From Cocos nucifera (Eukaryota > Streptophyta > Magnoliopsida > Arecales > Arecaceae), in NCBI GenBank assembly GCA_006176705.1, contig QRFJ01001933.1, positions 124,001 through 188,000 of the forward strand: 64,000 nt of DNA, written 5' to 3'. A program made the translations under genes and the position numbers. Numbering within the stretch: position 1 is the stretch's first letter; each line of letters begins with the position of its first letter. The notes under the pieces were generated by a model that was not told where the DNA came from, searched no databases, and saw only the letters and a list, made by a program, of their open reading frames with translations. Below are positions 33,881 through 47,386 of this stretch, piece by piece.

Positions 33881-36100
33881 GATTGGGCAGCAAAAGACTG
33901 AAATAAATTAAAATTTATTCATAAAATTAGAAAAGATCCTAGATCTAAGATCCTATTACATGATTATGGTATGAGATTAAATCAAAAATTAAAAAATATA
34001 AGAAAGAAGAAAAGATATTGATCGCATCAACATAGATCTACACTAGATCTATTGCTGGTATGTAATAGAGGACCAAATCCATATTATCTATGTAAGTTAG
34101 ATATTCTAACTTGCTGATCTGAGCTTGAGAATGAAGCTCTGAGCTGCACATGCATCCAGCCTCTAAGTAATGTCCACAAAAGTCCACGAATCTCAATCAT
34201 AAGTTCAATCTTTGAAAATCAACATAGTATGCTAGTACTATGCTGATCCTTCTTTGATGATCGATCTGGTGCTTCTTTCTTCAAGATTTGGACTCTTTGA
34301 AGATCAGAAAGAAAAGAAGAGACTTTAGATCTAAGACACTCTCAAAAATATATCTCAAATATGGAGGAAAAGGGATGAATAGAAGAAATGCTAGAAGAAA
34401 ACCCTCTTCTTCTTCTTTCTTCTCTCACCTGGACACCTAGATTGGTGTCTATGAAAACCCAACATCTAAGAAGCTTTTCCCTTTGATTTCAACATGTCCA
34501 AAACTTCTCTCAATGGTCTAGAACTCACAAAAGAATTAGCTTAAAATTTATTTTAAATAATAAGATATGGAGGAGTCTTGTCTAGGTCAAATACCTAGAC
34601 AAGGTAGGTTCAATTAAGACAATAAGTTGGGGTGCCCATCACTTGGGCACCCCTCCTTTCTTTTTGGTGTGGACCACCAGAGAGGGGTGCACAAAATTTC
34701 TCTTTTTACCATGGAAAACAAGAAGAGAAATCAGGATGGAGGGTGGCATAAGGGAAGAGTCCAAGTTTGTTGGGATTCTATCATATAGAATTCAAACCCA
34801 CAACAACTTGCCATGTATTGACTTGGTCTACAACTTAAAACCATATAGAAAATAGAGAGAGAGGGTGAGTGTACATGAACTTTAGGGAGAGAGAGAGAGA
34901 TTTCATGCCAAAATTAAGGAGAAGAGGGCATGGGGGTGTTGGGGCTAAGGTGGCGCTAGGAGGGAAGTCCTAGTCACACTAGGACTTCCAATTTGACTTG
35001 GTCAAATAAAGTCTTTTAACCAAATTAAATCAGAAATAAATCAACCCAATTAAAGTAGGTCATAACCCAACTAAGAATCTAATTATATCATATTAAATTA
35101 GATTTAATTATGATTTAATTTTCTAGTCAAATTAAAAAATTGGGTTGACCCAAGTTCTAGTTAAACTAGGACTAGTTCTTCCTTTTACTTGGCTTATCCA
35201 ATAAATCAATTGGACTTGATCCAATCAAGCCCAAACCAAATCTAATTAAATTATATTTAATTAAATTTAATCTCAACCCTCTAATTTAATCAAATTAAGC
35301 TAATTAGCAATCCAATTGCTAATCGATCCTCCTGCAACACTTGCATTAGGTTAAACGTCAATTGTATTGATCGTTTAATCCTAGAATGGTTCTTAATCAT
35401 TGATCAACCATCCGATCAAATCATGAACTCTAATATGTGTGACCCCATAGGTCCAAACCTAAATTGATAGCATATAAATAAATTTTTATATCAATCAAAG
35501 TGATCATCTAGCAATGGTACTTGATAGCCGAATTTGTTGAATGTGTAGAACAACAGCCTTAGAACCCATGTGGATATAGTTTTCATATAATTCATCCTCT
35601 AGACCAAAATACTCGTAGGATACCTTAGAGTTCAACTGTAAACCCAGATCAACTACCTGTCCACATTATTTTTTAAAATATCAAATCCATCTCATGGATT
35701 ATCCTGGCCAAGGTTTTGCTATATTGAAATATAGTGATATATTATTCTCCAACTCTTGGAGTGGTCAATCCCATCTTGATCACACACCAACTTTGCAAGT
35801 ACTTAACCATGCCCAAAAACCTTTCATTACTAAATTAGAAATTTAGTTAGTCTGATATCAAAGCATAGTGAGTTGCTTGCAAGTCATTGAGGTGATCTCA
35901 GGTCTAAGAGATACTTATACCTATATCCCATCAGAGACATTATCGATAGCAGAATGCTCTAGAGTTGGGCATGTTTAGTGATGATATATCCTTATATCTC
36001 ATCTATATGCCATACTAGTATCTCTACACTCCATGGTTAAGAGGACAACCAACCTATATGGCACACAATGACCTATGCTCGATGAAGGAAGGCATGCATA
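33881..36100 (-). repeat. Probable LTR of element E (ends not located)
   Basis: About 2.2 kb with no coding potential follows the presumed leader on the - strand, as expected for the 5' LTR. I could not find a primer site or TG..CA ends, so the limits are approximate. Short open frames such as 34643-34855 have no recognisable content. Confidence 0.35.
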
Positions 36101-36481
36101 TTGAGAAACATGCAGGGTATCATGCATAGATTTCAAAACTTTTTTGAAATATAGAGCAACGGAAGATATAGATAAAAGTATTTAATCTACAACATGCATA
36201 TAATCAAATTATAAAACCCTACATCAAGGATCTATAACATGTTGTGATGCAAATATAAATCTAAAATTAAATTAATCATAAATGGTATTGATCATATCAA
36301 TACCTAGATCTAGAATAATTCTAGATCTAACCCTAGATTGCATCTAGGTCACCAAGAGATCTGATCTCTTACCTTTGCATGGGTCGAGAACTCTACGATT
36401 GAATCTGTTATTGCCTTTGGAGCCATACAAGTATCTGGCCTCTACAGGTGATCCATACGAATCTGCAACACAGATCGGAGG
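36101..36481 (-). repeat. LTR-like fragment next to P3
   Basis: The phrases TTACCTTTGCATGGG and TCTGGCCTCTACAGGTGATCC parallel the inner end of P-family LTRs, so this looks like the beginning of a further - strand LTR cut by P3. The last five bases, GGAGG, would be one target copy of P3; the partner is not identified. Confidence 0.35.
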
Positions 36482-38773
36482 TGAAGGAAAAATCCAGTTT
36501 TTTGGATCAGATTCGTTCAGATCTGATTGGATCAAGAGAGATATTTTAAAATTTTTTTTCTTGAATTTAGATCAGATCTAATACTTTTTAGATCTGATAT
36601 TATTGATCTAATAAGAAAAATAAAATAAAAATAAAGGATAAATTAAATCTAAGTTAATTTTACCTTGTAGCGGATAATCAGATTACCCTGTGATGATCCT
36701 GATGTCTCCCTGAGGTTCTGGATCTAGCCACACAAGTTCCTAGCCTCTACCAGTATCCACTCAGATAGGATTTGGAGATCTTCTCCTTCTTTATCATTTT
36801 TTCAAATATTAGATGTAGATCTGATTTAGAAGATCTTCAAAACTCCTATTGAAGATCGGGTGTCGTCTCTCGCAGCAGTGCTGCCTTCTTCCTTTCTCAT
36901 CGCCTTTCTCTTGCTTGGATCGCACAAAACTAAAGCCCAAAAATTCTTGGGCATGGGTAGGAGAGAGAAGACCTGAAGATGGCATGGAGAAGGGAGAGGA
37001 GCAGCTTTATGGCATGGGCAATGGGCAAAAGATCTAAATACTAGGTGCAGACAGGGTTTATATAGATCCTCCTACACCATGCAGTGCCACATCATCGCAG
37101 CCAATCATGGCCTTTTGTGCCATCAAATCTAAATCTGATTGGTGGGATGACATCATCTGATCCAATCAGATGAGAGCCCCTTTGAAACATCCTTAGATGG
37201 TGCCAAGACTGGTCAAAGATAAGTCTTTGGTGCCACCTAGGAAGAAATGCTGAAGCAACCTGGAGTCCTATCTGTATGGGACTCCAGGCGTCACTATCCA
37301 TGGGCGCACAGCTCCCTAGGCATGCACCACTTATCCAACTACCTTTTAGTAGGTGGACTGGTCCAAAAGCTCTTTCCTATGATGGCTTGATATATGGGCA
37401 GATGTCTAAGTGTCAAAGATCAACGTTTGACCAAATGTCCGAAACAGGATTTAGCAGGTGATGAAAAATGGCAGGTGTTGTCTCAAATTCATCTCATAAA
37501 TTAAGACAACCCTTTTCTAACCTGGACAACTTTCAGTCAGACCAAGTAAAAGTACCTAAGCAAGTCCAAATATATTTGGCTCAATCGAGATAACTTTTAA
37601 TGATAATTAAAGAAGAACATTAGGCTTAATCGTGTGCTAGCACGATTTTCTTGAACCTAATTGAAACTAATTCAAATCAATTGAACTGGGTTAGTCCAAT
37701 TGATGATATCTAGATCGAAACACTTATTTGTGTGACCTAATTAAGTTCAATTCCATATGGTAATGAGATATGTCATGATCTTTATCATCGACATCATCGA
37801 AACTCCTTCCAATGGATCAGAACTTTTTTGATTCACACAACTAGAATGATTGATCATCTAAATCATTCTAATTGCTCCCAAAATCAACCAGTGACACCTA
37901 GCAGCATATGGTGGCAACCCATCGGAACTAAAAATGAACCTCTTAGTGTAGTTACCTATGTGATTAAGTTCTTCTATCTTAAGCTCCGACTGGATTAGGG
38001 TTAAGGTAATCTCGTCAAACCCTAATATCCATCATATGATTAATCATTCGATTCAAGTCCAATATAAAAATCTTAATAGAAACTCTTTCTATCATTTTGC
38101 TCTACCATGGCCATGGGCTTATGGACTTGATTCTCATGATCATCATAGGGCTACTCCTCATCTACTGAGGTAGATAGATTTTCTATTGGTGCAATCCAAT
38201 TTCTACAATGAACATGCTATAGCCAACATACACCTCAGGATTCCGAATGGCATGGAGACTTAGTTATGGTGTAGTCAAACTATAACATTCTCAAGGTGAA
38301 CTATCGATGCACCTCAGGTCAAAGAACTAGACACACAACTGCAGCTTCGAGCCAGTCATTGACGAGAAGGTAGACTTCCTAATGACTACTCAAGGTGGTC
38401 ACACTCAGTGCCCTCGTTCTCTAATGAGTACCAGTACTCTCACTCTGGTGTCTCTACACCGTAGACTCATGACTTATCTACTATGAAGAAGTGATTGTAT
38501 ACCAATCTTTCGGATCAATCACCATCCTCATGATGATCCTACGGTCATGAGCATTTTATAAGTTAATAATGAAAATTCTTATCTTAAATTTTCAACTCTT
38601 GAAAATAAGAACTATCATTTTTATTAACTCAAGGGATGTATCACAGACACTAAATATACATTATAATAGAAAATAATCTATTTTATTATTTATAGTCAAA
38701 ATTATAATTTTGCCCTTAGAAGTGTATAACAAGTGTCAGGCAATTCTGGCTTTTAGGGCACACATATCTAACA
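36482..38773 (-). repeat. 3' LTR of P3
   Basis: The - strand reads TGTTAGATATGTG...CTTCA. It closely matches the P2 LTRs. The part 38045-38773 is also present inverted at 52360-53090. Confidence 0.88.
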
Positions 38774-39624
38774 AACTCCCACTTGACCTAAAGTCAATTG
38801 GCTACAAATCTATGTCCCATCTTCTTAAGGTGGGTTTCGATCTTTTGCTGGCCCAACGGCTTTGTAAGTGGATCTGCCGCAATATTTGTGGAGTCAACTC
38901 TCTTGACCTCGACGTATTCTTTCTCGAGGTAATCACGGATGAGGGGGTATCGCCGCTCGATGTGTTTGAATTTTTGGTTAGACCTTGGCTGCTTAGCAAG
39001 GGCTATGGTGCCATTATTATCGTAGTATAGAGGAATGGCATCTGATGGCATCACTTCGATCTCTGTGGCAAACTTCTTATATCAGAATGCCTCCTTCGTA
39101 GCTTCTGAGGTAGCGATGTATTCTGCTTCCGTGGTGAAATCTGCTATTATTGCTTGTTTGAAACTCTTCCAACTGACAGCACCACCATGACACACAAATA
39201 GATTTCCTAATGTTGACTTTCGATCATCTATATCGGACATAAAATTCAAGTCTGTATACCCCTAGACTTGGAGTTCTCCATTACCAAAAATCAAGAACAT
39301 ATCCTTAGTTCTTCTTAAGTACTTAAGGATACATTTCATAGAAGTACAGTGTTCTTCGCCTGGATTTGATTGATATCTGCTCGTGACACTCACAGCATGG
39401 GCTATATCAAGTCGCGTACATAACATGGCATACTGAGACTCCCTATTGTAGAAGCATAAGGGATATTGTTCATACATTCTATCTCCTCAGGTGTGCTAGG
39501 GCACATCTTCTTGGAGAGATGAATGCCATGTCTAAATGGTACCAATCCCCTCTTGGAGTTTTCCATGCTAAACCTCTTTAGCACTTCCTCTATGTATATC
39601 TTCTGTGAAAGACCTAGCATCATA
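38774..39624 (-). pseudogene. pol: P3 RNase H and RT C-terminus
   Basis: Motifs on the - strand, right to left: MLGLSQKIYIEEVLKRFSM, RHGIHLSKKMCPSTPEE, SRYQSNPGEE, the RNase H start QVQG and SDIDDRKST, AEYIATSEATKEAF, YYDNNGTIALAKQ, and KHIERRYPLIRDYLEK at the C-terminus. Stops and shifts interrupt it near 39260 and 39440. The same text in the + direction is at 51512-52359, including the unusual GSLSMPCYVRDL shift. Confidence 0.83.
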
Positions 39625-39625
39625 T

Positions 39626-40433
39626 TGTTAGATATATGTGCCCTAGAAGCCAAAATTGGCTGACACTTGTAATACACTTCTAGGGGCAAAATTATAATTT
39701 TGACTATAATCAATAAAATGGATTATTTTCTATCACATATGTGTATTTAGTGTTTGTGATACATCCTTTGAGTTAATGGTAATGATAATTCATAATTTTA
39801 AGAGTTGAAAATTTAAGACATGAAAAATCATTATTAACTCATAAAATGCTTCCAACCATAGGATCATCACGAGGATGGTGATTGATCCAGAAGGTTGGGT
39901 ACAATTGCTTTTCTTTAGTAGATGAGTCTTGAGTCTATAGTGTGGAGACACTGGAGTGAGAGTATAGGTACTCATTAGAGAACGAGGGCACTGAGCATGA
40001 CCACCTCGAGTAGTCATTAGAAAAGTCTACCTTCTCATCAATAACTGACTCGATGCTGCAGTGGTGTGTCTGGTTCTTTGACCTGAGGTGCATCGGTAGT
40101 TCACCTTGAGAGTGTTATAGTTTGACTATACCATAACTCGATCTCCTAGCCATACGGAATCATGAGGTGTATGTTGGTTATAGCATGTTCATTGTAGGAA
40201 CTGGATTGCATCAAGAAGGAATCTATCTACCTCGGTGGTAGAGGAGCAGCCCTATGATGATCATGAGAATCAAGTCCAGAAGCCCATGGCCATGGCAGAG
40301 TGAAATAATAGAAAAATGTTTTTATTTAGATTTTTACATCGGACTTGAATCGAATGATTACATCATATGACAGAGACTGGAGTTTGACGAGTTCTCCTAA
40401 ATCCTAATATGATCGGAGCTCAAGATAAAAGAA
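39626..40433 (+). repeat. Truncated P4-type LTR, + orientation
   Basis: It starts TGTTAGATATATGTG right after the target TCATA(T) and is the reverse complement of 50712-51511. It breaks off at 40433 in the middle of the LTR, at the same base position at which 59430 ends on the other side. I take it as the correctly oriented start of P4 in the main contig. Confidence 0.8.
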
Positions 40434-40740
40434 AATGGGCATACAAAGGATGTGCTTGTTTATCTACAGAATATTGATCCCAACTCAATGTCCCATCAAC
40501 TAGAAATTTTAAATTAGGTTTAAGATTATAGATCTCATTGGTATGATCTCATCATATCGTAAACCATATCCCTAATTTATGGGGTTTATCATAATCTTAA
40601 ATAAATAATAAGGCAACTGCATATGATGAAAAAAAATGCCTTTATTTATTCTAAAATGTCATTACATGAGTTTTGGAAGATAAAAATAGCCCAAATAAAT
40701 AAATAAAATTTGATTGGTTGAAGGCATATTATTCTTTCAA
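40434..40740 (-). repeat. Partial Z LTR, inverted copy
   Basis: The reverse complement of this stretch matches the first 300 bases of the Z LTR (59763-60065) with a scatter of one-base gaps and substitutions. No gene. Confidence 0.8.
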
Positions 40741-41159
40741 AAATGGACGTGAAATGCAATCTTAAATGGATATTTTGAGGAAGATATCTATATGGAATAG
40801 CCGCTGGGTTTTTACATCCAGTGATACTGATTATAAAGTATGCAAGCTGCAAAGATCCATATATGGACTTAAGCAAGCATCTCGAAATTGAACTCATTTT
40901 AAATGATATGATCAAATTTGATTTTCATCAAAAATATGGAGGAACTATAATAATTTTTCGAAAGGTTTTGGAGAGCACATTATTAGTCTCCATCGTTACT
41001 GTAATCATGGCATAAAGGATTCCTCTGTTTATCAGAAAATATTGCCCAATTGACCAATGTTAAAAATATGGTTAATTTAATAGAATTCTCTATGAAAAGA
41101 CCTAGGATGAAGCATCCATTCGTAGGAATTCAAAAGTCTATTAGAGATTGACAATATGA
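40741..41159 (+). pseudogene. pol: P3 RT fragment
   Basis: Decayed RT on the + strand: LNGYFEEDIYME, LGFYIQ, a run like VCKLQRSIYGLKQAS in broken frames, then KDLGEASFI-like text. The last bases TATGA are the left target copy of P4, and the RT text continues exactly at 51512. It duplicates the inverted 59535-59762 for the part 40741-40965. Confidence 0.75.
41155..41159 (+). repeat. Target site copy left of P4 (TATGA)
   Basis: TATGA precedes the P4 LTR and is repeated at 51512-51516. Confidence 0.9.
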
Positions 41160-43450
41160 TGAAGAATAATCCTGATTTTCACGACCCAGATTCAGTTTCA
41201 TTATCTGATCGGATCAATAAGAGATATATTTTAAAAAGTTTTTTCTCTAATTTGATTCAAATTAGAACTGTTGAGATAATTGTTAGATCTATTCTTTATT
41301 ATTTTAATAATTAAAATAAATTTAGATAAATTAAATTAAATTAAATTTACCTTAACGTAGGATAATCCTATTACCCGTTGATGATCTTGTAAGCAGCGGA
41401 AGGTTCTGGATCTAGCCATGCAAGTGCCTGGCCTCTACCAGTATTCACTCAGACAGGATCTGGAGATCCTCTTCTTCTCTATCACATCTCCAAAAATCAG
41501 ATCTGGATCCAATTTGGAGGATCTTCAAAACACCTTTCGAATATCAGCAGTTGTCCTTTGCAGTAGCGCAGCCTTCAAGCTTTCTGTTGCCTTTCACTCA
41601 TCGGGAAAGCACCGACCAAGATCCCAAACCACTTTGGGCATGGAGAGGAGAGGGAGAAGATAGGCTTGACATGGAGGAGGAGGAGAGAACCAGCCTTGGG
41701 GCAAGGAAATTTTCCTATACTCTTTGGGTTGGGCGCAGGATCTTATTTATAGACTATGCATGATCCAACTCCTCTTCTTCCCAAACAATCACAACCCTAT
41801 GTGAAATCAAATCTAAATCTGATTGATGGGAATAGAGTCCCTTGGATTCCTCCTTAGATGGCACCTAAGACCAGTCAAACTTGGTTCTTAGAAGAAGTCT
41901 AATCTTAATCCAAACAGGAGATGGAGTCCCTGTCCAATAGGGACTCCTGGGTACCTCCAGCTTGGGCACACGCCAAGGGTGGCATGTGCCCTCCTCCTTA
42001 CCAGGTTCTGATAGGGGGACAAGTCCCCACCAACTCTGCAATAGGTGCGTGGCATGTGGATAGAAGTCAAAGTATCAATGGTCAATATTTGACCAATCAA
42101 AGGTCAACTTTTGACCAAAGTCAAAGGACGAAAAATGGCAGGTTACCAAAAATTGGCAGGTATTTGGTGTACAAAATAAGACAACCTATGTTTCTGACTC
42201 TGGATAGGGCTGCAGTCAGTATAAGTGAAGCTCTGATCGACGCAAAACTTCTTTCTTTGGCTCAGTCAGGACAACTATTATGATAGTAAAAGAAGAACGT
42301 TAGGTTCAATCGAGTGCTAGCATGATTTCCTTGAACTTAATTGAATCTCATTCAGATCAATTGAATTGGATCAGTTCAATTGATGATCACCAGATTCAAA
42401 TCTTTGTTTGTGTGATCTAGTTAGATTCAGTTCTATATGGTAATGGGATATGTTATGATCTCTATCATCAACATCATCAAAACTCCTTTCGATGGATCAG
42501 AACTCTTCTAATTCGAATAGCTAGAATGATCGATCATCTAAATCATTCTAATTGCTTCTAAAATCCAGCAATGATACCTAGCAGTATATAGTGACAACCC
42601 ATCAGAGCTAAATGCGAACCTCTTGGTGCAGCTACCTGTGTGATTAAGTTCTTCTATCTTGAGCCCCGATCAGATTAGGGTTTAGGTGAACTCATCAAAC
42701 CCCAATCTCTGTCATATGATGTAATCATTCGATTCAAGTCCGATGTGAAAACCTAAATAGAAACTCTTTCTATTATTTCACTCTGCCATGGCCATGGATT
42801 CTGAACTTGATTCTCATGATCACATAGGCTGCTCCTCTACCAACAAGGTAGATAGATTCTTCTTGATGCAATCCAATTCCTATAATGAACATGCTATAGC
42901 CAACATACACCTCAGGGTTCCGTATGGCTAGGAGACTGAGTTATGGTGTAGTCAAACTATAACACTCTCAAGGTAAACTATTGATGCACCTCAGATCAAA
43001 GAACCAGACACACCACTGCAGCATCGAGTCAGTCATTGATGAGAAGGTAGACTTCCTAATGACTACTCGAGGTGGTCACGCTCAGTGCCCTCGTTCTCTA
43101 ACGAGTACCTATACTCTCGCTCCGGTGTCTTCACACCATAGACTCAAGACTCATTTACTAAAGAGAAGCGATTGTACACCAACCTTTTGGATCAATCACC
43201 ATCCTCGTGATGATCTTATGGTCGGGAGTATTTATGAGTTAATAATGATTATTCATGTCTTAAATTTTCAACTCTTGAAAATATGAATTATCATTACCAT
43301 TAACTCAAAGGATGTATCACAAATACTAAATACACATATGTGATAGAAAATAATCCAATTTATTGATTATAACTAAAATTACAATTTTGCCCCTAAAAGT
43401 GTATTACAAGTGTCAGCCAATTCTGGCTTCTAGGGCACATATATCTAACA
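41160..43450 (-). repeat. 3' LTR of P4
   Basis: 2291 bp, reading TGTTAGATATATGTG...CTTCA on the - strand. Short open frames inside (41418-41663, 41921-42283, 42981-43286) recur in the other LTR and are not genes. Confidence 0.9.
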
Positions 43451-43464
43451 ATCTTCCACTTGTC

Positions 43465-46400
43465 CTAAAGTCAATTGGCTACAAGTCTAGGTCCCATCTT
43501 CTTAAGGTGGGCTTCGATCTTCTGCTGGCCCAACGGCTTTGTAAGCGGGTCTGCCACATTATCTGTGGAGTCAACTCTCTTGACCTCGACGTAACGCTTC
43601 TCAAGGTTATCACAGATAAGGTGGTATCACCACTCAATGTGCTTGGATTTTTTATTAGATCTTGGCTCCTTAGCAAGGGCTATGGCACCATTATTGTCGC
43701 AGTACAGAGGAATGGCATCTGATGGCATTACTTCAATTTCTGTAGCAAACTTCTGTACAGAATGCTTCCTTTTGTAGTTCTGATGCAGTGATATATTCTA
43801 CTTTCATGGTGGAATTGCTATCACGGTTTTGCTTGGAACTTTCAGCTGACAGCACCACCATTGCACACAAACAGATCCATGTCGACTTTCGATCATCTAT
43901 ATCGGACATGAAATCTGAGTCTGTGTATCCCTGGACTTGGAGTTCTCCATTACCAAAGACCAACATTATATCCTTAGTTCTTCTCAAGTACTTAAGGATA
44001 TATTTCATAGAAGTCTAGTGTTCTTCACCTGGATTTGACTGATATCTGCTTGTGACACTCACAGCATGGGCTATATCAAGTCATGTACATAGCATGGCAT
44101 ACATGAGGCTCCCTATTGCAGAAGCATAAGGGATCTTGCTCATGCGTTCTATTTCCTCAGGTGTGCTAGGGCATATCTTCTTGGAAAGATGAATACCATG
44201 TCTGAAGGGTATTAATCCCCTCTTAGAGTTTTCCATACTAAACCTCTTTAGTACTTCCTCTATGTACATCTTCTGTGAAAGTCCTAGCATCCTATTCGGT
44301 CTATCCCTATAGACCTTAATTCCTAGAATAAAGGATGCTTCACCTAGGTCTTTCATGGAGAATTCCTTGGACAACCATATTTTGACTGTCGTCAACATGA
44401 GAATATCATTCTCAATAAGGAGAATGTCATCCACGTACAATATAAGGAAGACAACAGTGCTCCCACTGACCTTTTTGAAGACACACGATTTTTCTTCATT
44501 TTTTATGAAACCAAACTTTTTGATCACATCATTGAATGAGTGTTCCGAGCTTCGAGATGCTTGCTTAAGTCCATATATGGACCTTTGCAGCTTGCAAATC
44601 TTGTGATCAGTATCACTGAATGTGAAACCTAGCGGCTATTCCATATAGATATCTTCCTCAAGATATCCATTCAAGAACGTCATTTTTACGTCCATTTACC
44701 ATATTTCATAATCAAAATAGACTGCAACGGCAAGCAATGTGCGGATGGATTTTAGCATAGCCACTGAGGAAAAGGTATCCTGATAGCCTTGCATTGACTA
44801 TAACCTTTTGCCACTAGTCTAGCCTTGAATGTCTCCACATTTCCATTGCGCCAATTTTTCTCTTGAAGATCCATTTACACCCAATAGGTACTATACCTTC
44901 TGGTGGATCTACGAAGATCCAGACTTGGTTCAAGTGCATCGAGTCAATTTCTGACTGCATTGCCTCTTGCCATTTCTCGGAGTCAATATCTGATATCGCC
45001 TTGTTGTAGGTTTTGGGATCATCACCATGAGCACCATTACCTACGAGGAACATTTCTTCTACTTCCTCTGAAATAATACCTAAGTATCTTTCAGGGGGAT
45101 GGAAAACTCTTTTTGATCTATGAGGTGGAGGAGGTAGTGTTCTTATTGGCTCAACCTGATTTGGTTCTAATTGGTTCTTAGCTCGTTATACTTGTGAAAC
45201 TTTCTCATCAAGCTTGATCTGCTTTCCAATGCTGCTATCTTGAATAAACTATTTTTCAAGAAAGATGGCATGTCGACTCACAATCACATTGTGGTCTTCT
45301 AGAATGTAGAAATAGTATCCTAATGACTCTTTAGGATATCCTATGAATCGAGCTCTGAAGGACCTAAACTCTAACTTGTTCGCTTGTTGTCTTTTGACAT
45401 GAGCCGGACAACCCCAAATTCTGAGATGACTCAGACTTGGATTCTTACCATGCCATATCTCATATGGTGTGGTAGGAATGGTTTTAGAGAGAACCCTATT
45501 CAGTAGATAAATTAAAGTTAACAATGAATGTCCCCAAAGAAAATCAAGGAGGTCTGTGAAGCTCATCATGGATCAGACCATATCCAATAGAGTCCTCCAT
45601 TCTGAAATCCTGTTGAGTTTAGGTGTTCCTAGTGGAGTCCATTAAGAGACTATGCCATTTTTCTTGAGATAGTCTAGGAATTTTTGACTAAGGTATTCAC
45701 CTCCTCGATCTGATCGAAGAACCTTAATGGGTTTCTAGTTTATTTTTCTACTTCATGTATGAATTCTTTGAACTTTTCAAAAGCTTCGGACTTATGTCTC
45801 ATGAGATACACATACCCATACCTAGATAAATCATCAGTAAAGATAATGAAGTAGATAAAATTACCTCTAGTCGGTACATCAAATAGGCCGCACACATCAA
45901 TATATACTAGGGCAAGAAGATCTGTGGCCCTTTCCCCATGTCCAACAAAAGAGAGTTTAGTCATTTTTCCTTGAAGACAAGATTCACAAGTTAGACATGA
46001 CTCGAAAGTCAATGGACTCAATAGCCCATTTTTCTCTAATTTGTTGATCCTATCGTCTACTATATGACCTAATCTTAGGTGCCATAGATATCTATCGTTT
46101 GGACTATCCCTAGGTCGTTTGGCATTCACATTTTGCTCGATAGTTAGAATAGATACATCAATATGTAGCTGATAAAGACCGTTAATAAGAAAATCATTTG
46201 CAATTTTATTTATTTCATAAAGAATGTTATAATGGTCCTTAAAGAAGGTAATCACATAGCCTTTTAGTGCTAAGCATGAAATAGAAATCAAATTTCTGCT
46301 AGCTGCAGGCATATAATAATAGTCTTTCAAAACTAAGTCTAAATCAGATGGTAATCGAAGAGGGTATGTTTCCACCGCCACTGCAGCAACTCTTGCTCCA

Positions 46401-46495
46401 TTACCGATGCATAGGAACATGTCTCCATCCCTCAACCTCCTGCTATCCTCAAGATCCTACATGGAAGTGCATAGATGAGCACTAGAACCAGAGTC
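43465..46495 (-). pseudogene. pol: Copia pol of P4: protease, integrase, RT, RNase H
   Basis: Protease Asp-Ser-Gly is at 46487-46495. An unbroken 231-codon frame (45740-46435) holds the protease end and the integrase zinc domain (LWHLRLGHIVDDR .. CLTCESCLQGKM) and first catalytic Asp (YIDVCGLF). The integrase core and the linker GYPKESLGYYFY follow at 45249-45569, the RT start MQSEIDSMHLNQVWIF at 44814-45053, and RT with YVDD intact at 44426-44437 in the 148-codon frame 44081-44527. RNase H at 43465-44008 is riddled with one-base gaps. A duplicate of the part from 44373 upward lies at 53117-59430. Confidence 0.9.
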
Positions 46496-47386
46496 AAGCA
46501 CCCAACAGGATACAGAAGAAACCATAAGGTTAGACTCAATAACGAGCATACCTCTAGAAGGATCTTCCTTCTTGTTCTTCAGGGTGGCCAGGTAAGTAGG
46601 GCAGTTTCGCTTCCAGTGGCCATCATTGTTGCAATGAAAATGCTTTCCTTTGGCAGCGGCTTTCATCTTTGGCTCTGCCTTCTTCTTCTTTCCTCCTTCC
46701 ATCTTTTGCTTTTTTGCAGACTTCTTTTTTTCTTCAGAAGACTTTCTTTTAGAAGAAGTCCATTCCATAGCAAGAACTGAGCCTTTAGAACCTTTCATAA
46801 AAAGCTCAGCGGTGACCAGCATATTCATTAATTCGGCCAAGAAATTTTGAAGTTTGTGCATGTGGTAATTCATGATGAATTGCCCATATGCATCAGTCAA
46901 GGATTGCAGAATAATATCGATCTGTAGATTCAAGTCTAACTTCACACCAAGCTTCTCAAGCTCTTTCAAGTCCTTGATCATCATCACATAGTGATCTTGG
47001 ACTGACTGTCCATCACGCATCTTAGCCTTAAAAAGTCATTTCGTGACTTGATACTTGGCTACACGACTCTGTTCACCAAACATCTCCTGTAGGTGAGCTA
47101 ACATTTGGCGAGCAGTCCAGATATCTTCATGTTGGTGCTGGAGCTCATCAAACATCGAGCCCAACATGTAATATCTGACCTTATTATCTTCGTCTATCCA
47201 TTTTTTCAGAGACGCTCTCTATTCAGTGGATGGATGGGCTGATAAGGTGGGAGGGTCCTGATCCAATACATGTGTTAACTTCTTGGAATTCAAAATAATT
47301 TTGTAGCTCCTGAGCCGATCCTTATAATTGGGTCCAGTCAGTCTATGTGTGTCTAAGATACGTGCTAATGGTTTGGACGCAGATAT
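46496..47386 (-). pseudogene. gag: Copia gag of P4
   Basis: The capsid end is open at 46457-47020 (KDLKELEKLGVKLDLNLQIDI, MNYHMHKLQN, ELMNMLVTAEL), followed by a Lys-rich stretch and the knuckle HFHCNNDGHWKRNC, in which the first Cys of CCHC is His. Gag and protease share one frame here. The start codon expected at 47384-47386 from comparison with P2 is ATA, so translation from the family start is lost. Upstream, frame breaks separate the capsid N-terminus. Confidence 0.87.

Larger units (their letters stand above)
36482..39624 (-). mobile_element. P3: 3' part of a long-LTR copia element
   Basis: A complete 2292-bp LTR (36482-38773) is followed by RNase H and RT on the - strand up to the insertion of a P4 LTR at 39626. 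The remainder of P3 RT appears at 40741-41159 (+) and 59535-59762 (-). A second, inverted copy of this part is at 51512-53090. The double presence is probably an assembly effect. Confidence 0.8.

Noticed and set aside
41921..42283. Open frame of 120 codons in the P4 LTR
   Set aside because: It lies within U3, is not kept in the other P4 LTR beyond a short piece (49993-50184), and has no recognisable domain.
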